Assembly (NCBI GenBank): GCA_007280905.1
Contig: QYQM01000001.1
Span: forward strand, 1 to 37,036
Direction: 5' to 3'
Length of the DNA stretch: 37,036 nucleotides
Source of the DNA: Porphyromonadaceae bacterium
GTDB lineage: Bacteria; Bacteroidota; Bacteroidia; Bacteroidales; UBA12481
In this document: positions 33,671 through 37,036 of the stretch, piece by piece
How the letters are laid out: every line of letters begins with the position of its first letter
Position numbering within the stretch: position 1 is the first letter of the stretch
The notes under the pieces: model-generated
Database searches by the model: none
The model's input: only the letters and a program-made list of their open reading frames with translations
Told to the model about the DNA's origin: nothing
Position numbers and translations under genes: made by a program

Positions 33671-34720
33671 TTACGCTTTTCTCACCGTAAAAGAGAAGGT
33701 TGATCCAAGGCCCTGGGTACTGCGGACATTAACCGTTTGTTCATGAGCCTCAACGATATGCTTCACAATGGCAAGCCCCAGACCAGTTCCGCCCTCAGCT
33801 CTGGAACGGCTTCTGTCGACCCGGTAAAAGCGCTCAAAAAGTCGTGGAAGGTGCTTCTCTTCGATACCGATTCCATTGTCCGAAATCTCAACTAAATAGT
33901 TTTCCACCATATCATAAATGCTGATTTTGGTCCGGCCATTATCCACCCCGTATTTAATTGAGTTAGTCACCAGATTAACAAGTACCTGCCTGATCTTCTC
34001 CCGTTCAGCATACGCGAAAAACCCAAGGTTGGTGTCAGCTCCGAATATCAAAGTAATATTCTTTGTTTTCGCCAGATCTTCAAGATGATGGTAAACTTCC
34101 TTGCAAAGGGAAAAGAGGTCGAAATGAGATTCATCCAGTTGCATTTCACCGCTTTCGAGCCTCGAGATAACCTCGAGTTCTTCGATCATATCGATCATCC
34201 GGTCGATATTTGATTCTGTTTTCTCCAGATAATTCCGGTTGACGGCTGGATCATTCAGTCCACCTGTTAGCAATGAGGAAACGTATCCCTGAATGTTGAA
34301 CAACGGGGTTCTCAGCTCATGAGTAACATTTCCAAGAAACTCTCTCCGATAGGCTTCTAATTTTCTAAGTTGCTCAATTTCTGACCGTTTACTTTCAGCC
34401 CAATCCTGAACCTCCTTCTCCACCGTTGTCAGAACATCGCCTGACATATCAAGAGATTTATTCCGCTTCTCTTCTTTGGTAAGTTTCAGATTCTGAATGG
34501 TTTTATAAATCAATTTGAATTTTTCGGTCAGGTAGTTGCGCATCACCGATCTCAGGAAAATAAACACGAAAAGAAAGGTGATTAAAACAAACCAAATCAG
34601 GAATTTCCAGTTGAAAATGGTCAGACCCGCAACGCTTAAAGCGAGATAAACTCCTGCAACAATCAATAATATAACGGCTGACATATAGAGAACCAGACGG
34701 ATCGGGGATGAAAATCTCAT
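33671..34720 (-). CDS. Sensor histidine kinase (PhoR-like), partner not in window
   Basis: The 349-residue kinase has two N-terminal membrane helices (about residues 8-32 and 36-56) with almost no periplasmic loop between them, then a linker helix. The HisKA domain has the phosphorylated histidine in FLGNVTHELRTPLFNIQGYV near residue 135. The ATPase domain shows N box (NLVTNSIKYG), G1 (DNGIGIEE), F box (FERFYRVDRSRSRAEGG) and G2 (GTGLGLAIVKHI). The lack of a sensor domain suggests it reads membrane state or a partner protein. It lies 38 bases after ilvA on the same strand and may be cotranscribed with it. No response regulator is next to it. Confidence 0.92.
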   Translation of the reverse strand: MRFSSPIRLVLYMSAVILLIVAGVYLALSVAGLTIFNWKFLIWFVLITFLFVFIFLRSVMRNYLTEKFKLIYKTIQNLKLTKEEKRNKSLDMSGDVLTTVEKEVQDWAESKRSEIEQLRKLEAYRREFLGNVTHELRTPLFNIQGYVSSLLTGGLNDPAVNRNYLEKTESNIDRMIDMIEELEVISRLESGEMQLDESHFDLFSLCKEVYHHLEDLAKTKNITLIFGADTNLGFFAYAEREKIRQVLVNLVTNSIKYGVDNGRTKISIYDMVENYLVEISDNGIGIEEKHLPRLFERFYRVDRSRSRAEGGTGLGLAIVKHIVEAHEQTVNVRSTQGLGSTFSFTVRKA

Positions 34721-34758
34721 GACACTTAGGTTTAATAAGCGGTGAAGTTAATATTAAA

Positions 34759-36003
34759 TTAAATCAGGAATTGCATCAATTCAAGCCGGTCGTTCACATA
34801 CTCTGCCGGAAAGTTTTTTTCTTTCATTCTGATCACCAGCGGCTCAAAATCTGAACTTCGCTTCAGTTCAATCCCGATCAAAGCCGGGCCGTTTTCCCGG
34901 GATGTTTTCTTGGAATACTCGAAGTAAACAATATCATCGTCCGGTCCAAGAACGTCTTGTACAAATTGTTTTAATGCCCCGGGGCGCTGCGGGAACCTCA
35001 CTATAAAATAGTGTTTTAGATTGGCGTAAAGCAGAGCTCGTTCTTTTATTTCCGGAAATCTGGTGATATCATTATTCCCGCCCGAAATAACAACCGCAGT
35101 AGTCATTCCCCATAGCTTTGATTTCATCTGGACAGCACCCGCAAGGGCAAGGGCACCGGCAGGTTCGGCTACTATTGCATTTTCGTTATACAGCCGGAGT
35201 ATGATTTCGCAAATCAATCCTTCCGGAACCAGGATGATGTCATCCAGCAAATCTTTGCAGATCGAGTAGGTAAGATCACCCACCTGCTTCACCGCAGCTC
35301 CATCAGTAAAGGAATCAATCGATTCCAGCAGGACAGGAGATCCGGCTGCAAAAGCCATTTTCATGGATGGAGCGCCTTCGGGCTCAACACCAATCAACCG
35401 GGTATTTGGTGATAAAGTCTTAGAAACCATGGCCGTTCCGGCAGCAAGTCCGCCACCCCCGATCGGAAGGAATAAATAATCGATCGGTGTTGAGGCTTGC
35501 TCGAGAATTTCCATGGCAACGGTAGCCTGACCATTAATAACAGATTGATCATCAAAAGGATGAATGAAAACCTGTCCCGTTTTTTGAGCATCTTCCGATG
35601 CAGCCCGATAGGCCTCATCGAAAGTATCTCCGATCAGAATGATCTCAGCCTGGTTATTTCCATAAAATCTGACCTGGGTTAATTTTTGATTCGGGGTGGT
35701 TACCGGCATGTAGATACGGCAGGCAATATCCAACTTATTGCAGGCATAGGCCACTCCCTGAGCGTGGTTGCCGGCACTTGCGCAAATTACCCCCCGAGAG
35801 CGCGTTTCAGCCGGGAGACCGGCAATTTTGACATATGCCCCGCGGAGTTTATAGGAGCGGACTGCTTGCAGATCTTCGCGTTTGGCGAACAAATGCCCAT
35901 CCAATGTTCTGGAGAAGTTCTCCAGGTAATCAAGCGGCGTTCGGGAAGCCACGCCCTCGAGAAGCCGCTGTGCCTCATAAACCAATGACAAATCATTTTT
36001 CAT
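34759..36003 (-). CDS. ilvA: Threonine deaminase (threonine ammonia-lyase)
   Basis: The protein (414 residues from ATG 36003) is a fold-type II PLP enzyme converting threonine to 2-oxobutanoate and ammonia, the committed step of isoleucine synthesis. The Schiff-base lysine is in VRSYKLRGAYVK near residue 48; the phosphate-binding loop is LPIGGGGLAAG near residue 183, and GNHAQGVAYA is the substrate loop. Residues about 325-414 form a single ACT-like regulatory domain (HYFIVRFPQRPGALKQFV), the likely site of isoleucine feedback. An ATG at 36039 is in frame but lies in the loop of a terminator; ATG 36003 has a strong GGAGG seven bases upstream. A leader peptide and attenuator precede it. Confidence 0.95.
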   Translation of the reverse strand: MKNDLSLVYEAQRLLEGVASRTPLDYLENFSRTLDGHLFAKREDLQAVRSYKLRGAYVKIAGLPAETRSRGVICASAGNHAQGVAYACNKLDIACRIYMPVTTPNQKLTQVRFYGNNQAEIILIGDTFDEAYRAASEDAQKTGQVFIHPFDDQSVINGQATVAMEILEQASTPIDYLFLPIGGGGLAAGTAMVSKTLSPNTRLIGVEPEGAPSMKMAFAAGSPVLLESIDSFTDGAAVKQVGDLTYSICKDLLDDIILVPEGLICEIILRLYNENAIVAEPAGALALAGAVQMKSKLWGMTTAVVISGGNNDITRFPEIKERALLYANLKHYFIVRFPQRPGALKQFVQDVLGPDDDIVYFEYSKKTSRENGPALIGIELKRSSDFEPLVIRMKEKNFPAEYVNDRLELMQFLI

Positions 36004-36010
36004 AACCTGA

Positions 36011-36015
36011 CCTCC
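36011..36015 (-). promoter_or_regulatory. Strong Shine-Dalgarno of ilvA
   Basis: GGAGG on the minus strand lies seven bases before the ATG at 36003 and fixes the start. Clear Shine-Dalgarno sites are otherwise rare in this window. It lies just after the attenuator's T tract, so it is present only on transcripts that escape termination. Confidence 0.75.
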
Positions 36016-36020
36016 ATAAC

Positions 36021-36052
36021 AAAAAACCTCCCTGAGCATTCAGGAAGGTTTT
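36021..36052 (-). terminator. Attenuator terminator of ilvA
   Basis: On the minus strand AAAACCTTCCTGA (36052-36040), loop ATGC, then TCAGGGAGGTTTT (36035-36023) form a 13-pair stem with one G-U pair, and the T tract (T6 ending at 36021) follows. This is a textbook intrinsic terminator placed between the leader peptide and the ilvA ribosome site. Its 5' arm can pair instead with 36072-36080. Confidence 0.85.
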
Positions 36053-36101
36053 CGATTTATTTTGTCCATACCCCTCCTGATCAGCTGGTAATCAAGCTGA
36101 T
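36040..36101 (-). promoter_or_regulatory. Protector hairpin and antiterminator of the ilvA leader
   Basis: Two alternative structures are visible on the minus-strand RNA. The protector hairpin pairs ATCAGCT (36101-36095) with AGCTGAT (36086-36080), seven perfect pairs, covering the last codons of the leader peptide. The antiterminator pairs TCAGGAGGG (36080-36072), just after the leader stop, with CCTTCCTGA (36048-36040), nine pairs with one G-U. It is incompatible with the terminator because it uses that hairpin's 5' arm. Confidence 0.75.
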
Positions 36102-36134
36102 AATGCTAATGGTAATATAGATTTGTATGCTCAT
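36081..36134 (-). CDS. Isoleucine-rich leader peptide of ilvA
   Basis: The 17-codon ORF (ATG 36134-36132, TGA 36083-36081) encodes MSIQIYITISIISLITS. Seven of 17 codons are isoleucine (ATA, ATC and ATT all used), plus two threonine and one leucine. It lies directly downstream of a promoter and upstream of an attenuator in front of the isoleucine biosynthesis gene ilvA. Low charged tRNA-Ile would stall the ribosome in region 1, freeing region 2 to form the antiterminator. Its role is regulatory; the peptide itself is expected to be degraded. Confidence 0.85.
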   Translation of the reverse strand: MSIQIYITISIISLITS

Positions 36135-36143
36135 TATTGGCTG

Positions 36144-36176
36144 CAAAACTAACATAAATTACTGAATAGAGGCAAA
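36144..36176 (-). promoter_or_regulatory. Predicted promoter of the ilvA leader
   Basis: On the minus strand TTTG (36173-36176), a 21-base spacer and TAGTTTTG (36144-36151) match the Bacteroidota -33/-7 consensus exactly. The start point would be at about 36139, only some five bases before the leader-peptide ATG, so the leader would be nearly leaderless. The -33 box lies inside the 3' end of the preceding small ORF. Confidence 0.7.
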
Positions 36177-36392
36177 ACACTGAAAGTAATCGAATTTCCC
36201 GGCATTTGGGAAACTATAATTTGCTTTTTTTCTGACCTCATCAAGTATAGCCAGGAAATTCAGGATAGGTTCCTCCTGATCGGGCCAGGTACATTTTTCG
36301 CACCACTGATCGCAAAAGTTGTAAATGCCAGGCAGAAGGTTCTCATCCCCGGCCAGGGTTTTCATAGTTTCTTTGTATTCTTCAGGGGTCAT
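36159..36392 (-). CDS. Small Cys-rich protein, possibly truncated
   Basis: The 77-residue product contains LLPGIYNFCDQWCEKCTW with closely spaced cysteines (CxxxCxxC). I recall a similar motif (IYNYCDRWCERC) near the start of longer Bacteroidota hypothetical proteins. Here the chain ends soon after, and residues beyond the motif do not follow that pattern, so the gene may be a 5' fragment with a new 3' end. The three cysteines could bind metal. It lies between mnmE and ilvA on the same strand. No function assigned. Confidence 0.55.
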   Translation of the reverse strand: MTPEEYKETMKTLAGDENLLPGIYNFCDQWCEKCTWPDQEEPILNFLAILDEVRKKANYSFPNAGKFDYFQCFASIQ

Positions 36393-36473
36393 AACGGTAA
36401 ATTTATAAATATAGATGCAGAAAGGAAGGGGGAATGGAAAAAAAGGCAGAAAAATGTTGTCGGTTGTCGGTGG

Positions 36474-37036
36474 TTACTTTCCGATGCAGAAATGTTGAAA
36501 AATATTACCAAGTATCTCCTCTGTAGATATTTGACCTGTAATTTCGCCAAGATAATGCATCGCTTCGCGGATGTCCTGAGACAGAAAATCGCCGGAAGTT
36601 CCCATGTTCAGGCCTGAAAGGGTTCGAAATAACGCTGTTTGCGCCTTTGTCAGTGCTTCATAATGCCGTGCATTGGTAACCACAACATTCGAATCTTCTA
36701 ATGATTTGAAATTAACCAAATGCAGAAGCTCTTCTTCCAATTCTTTCAACCCATCACCGGTCTTTGCCGAAATCATGATAACCGATAACTCATAACCGAT
36801 AACCTCAGTAACACTCTTTTGAAATGCTGAAGCTTTGGCACCATCAATATCTGATTTATTGACGAGAACCACCAGGTGCTGATCGTCACGAATGCGGGTG
36901 ATGATCTCATGGATCCAACGAATGCTTGATTCAAGTGCAGCGGTTGCATCGGTAACCAAAAGAATAATGCGGGCTTTCTCAATCTGACGGTAGGACCGGT
37001 CGATCCCGATGGTTTCAATTTGATCGGTGGTTTCGC
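36474..37036 (-). CDS. mnmE: MnmE (TrmE) tRNA-modification GTPase, C-terminal part
   Basis: The frame is open from the right edge to the stop at 36474, so the 5' part lies outside. It starts within the G domain after switch II (ETTDQIETIGIDRSYRQI), with G4 LVNKSD and G5 ISAKTGDGL. The C-terminal helical domain ends with the conserved FCIGK containing the catalytic cysteine. MnmE with MnmG adds the aminomethyl group to the wobble uridine of certain tRNAs. About 187 of some 450 residues are in the window and all look intact. Confidence 0.96.
   Translation of the reverse strand, partial: ETTDQIETIGIDRSYRQIEKARIILLVTDATAALESSIRWIHEIITRIRDDQHLVVLVNKSDIDGAKASAFQKSVTEVIGYELSVIMISAKTGDGLKELEEELLHLVNFKSLEDSNVVVTNARHYEALTKAQTALFRTLSGLNMGTSGDFLSQDIREAMHYLGEITGQISTEEILGNIFQHFCIGK

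Noticed and set aside
1-37036. CRISPR arrays, tRNA or rRNA genes, replication origin
   Set aside because: No regularly spaced repeats, no cloverleaf or rRNA-like stretches and no DnaA-box clusters were seen in the intergenic regions.

Overview
The window looks like a chromosomal segment of a Bacteroidota (Bacteroidetes) bacterium. The sialidase ends in a type IX secretion C-terminal sorting domain. Several genes are preceded by the Bacteroidota -7 promoter box TAnnTTTG, in two cases with a -33 TTTG-like element at the expected spacing. Shine-Dalgarno sequences are mostly absent. Many products are of Bacteroidota type (YebC, TPS/TPP next to GH15, NhaD, MaeB with a C-terminal PTA-like domain). 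I cannot place it below phylum level from sequence alone.

Layout. 1-1023 is a scar: the end of an unidentified reading frame entering from the left, an IS21-family remnant (5' part of istA plus its repeat-bearing end), the gene it interrupted, and a 33-codon single-helix ORF. 1171-5752 holds the Na+/H+ antiporter NhaD, a KamA-family radical-SAM protein (opposite strand) and a CPA-type cation/proton antiporter. 5787-9820 is a trehalose-related operon (GH15 hydrolase followed by a TPS/TPP fusion). A ClC-type chloride protein with CBS domains follows (9955-11733). 11862-17488 holds a secreted sialidase, a membrane-anchored coiled-coil protein and an OmpR/histidine-kinase pair. 17646-19043 is a dead phage tape-measure gene. 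19263-22644 holds the malic enzyme MaeB and CorA. 22691-28237 contains an alpha-galactosidase-type GH27 gene broken by a frameshift, a gene graveyard with tail ends of mscL and of a YdeP/FdhF-type oxidoreductase, and a GH116 glycosidase. 28274-34720 carries YebC, a Tat-exported dipeptide epimerase, an NlpC/P60 lipoprotein, an elongation factor G outside any visible str operon, and a histidine kinase. 34759-37036 carries ilvA, a small Cys-rich ORF and the 3' part of mnmE.

The most striking signal is in front of ilvA (threonine deaminase, first committed step of isoleucine synthesis). The minus strand shows a near-perfect Bacteroidota promoter and a 17-codon leader peptide with seven isoleucines. 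After these come a protector hairpin, a nine-pair antiterminator and an intrinsic terminator, ending just before a strong Shine-Dalgarno and the ilvA start. This is the complete architecture of a ribosome-mediated transcription attenuator sensing charged tRNA-Ile. A second regulatory oddity is a perfect terminator hairpin with a T6 tract only two bases upstream of the sialidase start codon.

How the genes may work together: the two cation/proton antiporters, the trehalose-phosphate genes, the ClC protein and CorA fit ion and osmotic homeostasis. The sialidase, GH27 and GH116 fit glycan scavenging. The epimerase plus NlpC/P60 pair fits use of murein peptides. These links are inferred from gene content and neighbourhood. 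Decay is a theme: at least six broken or residual genes are visible.
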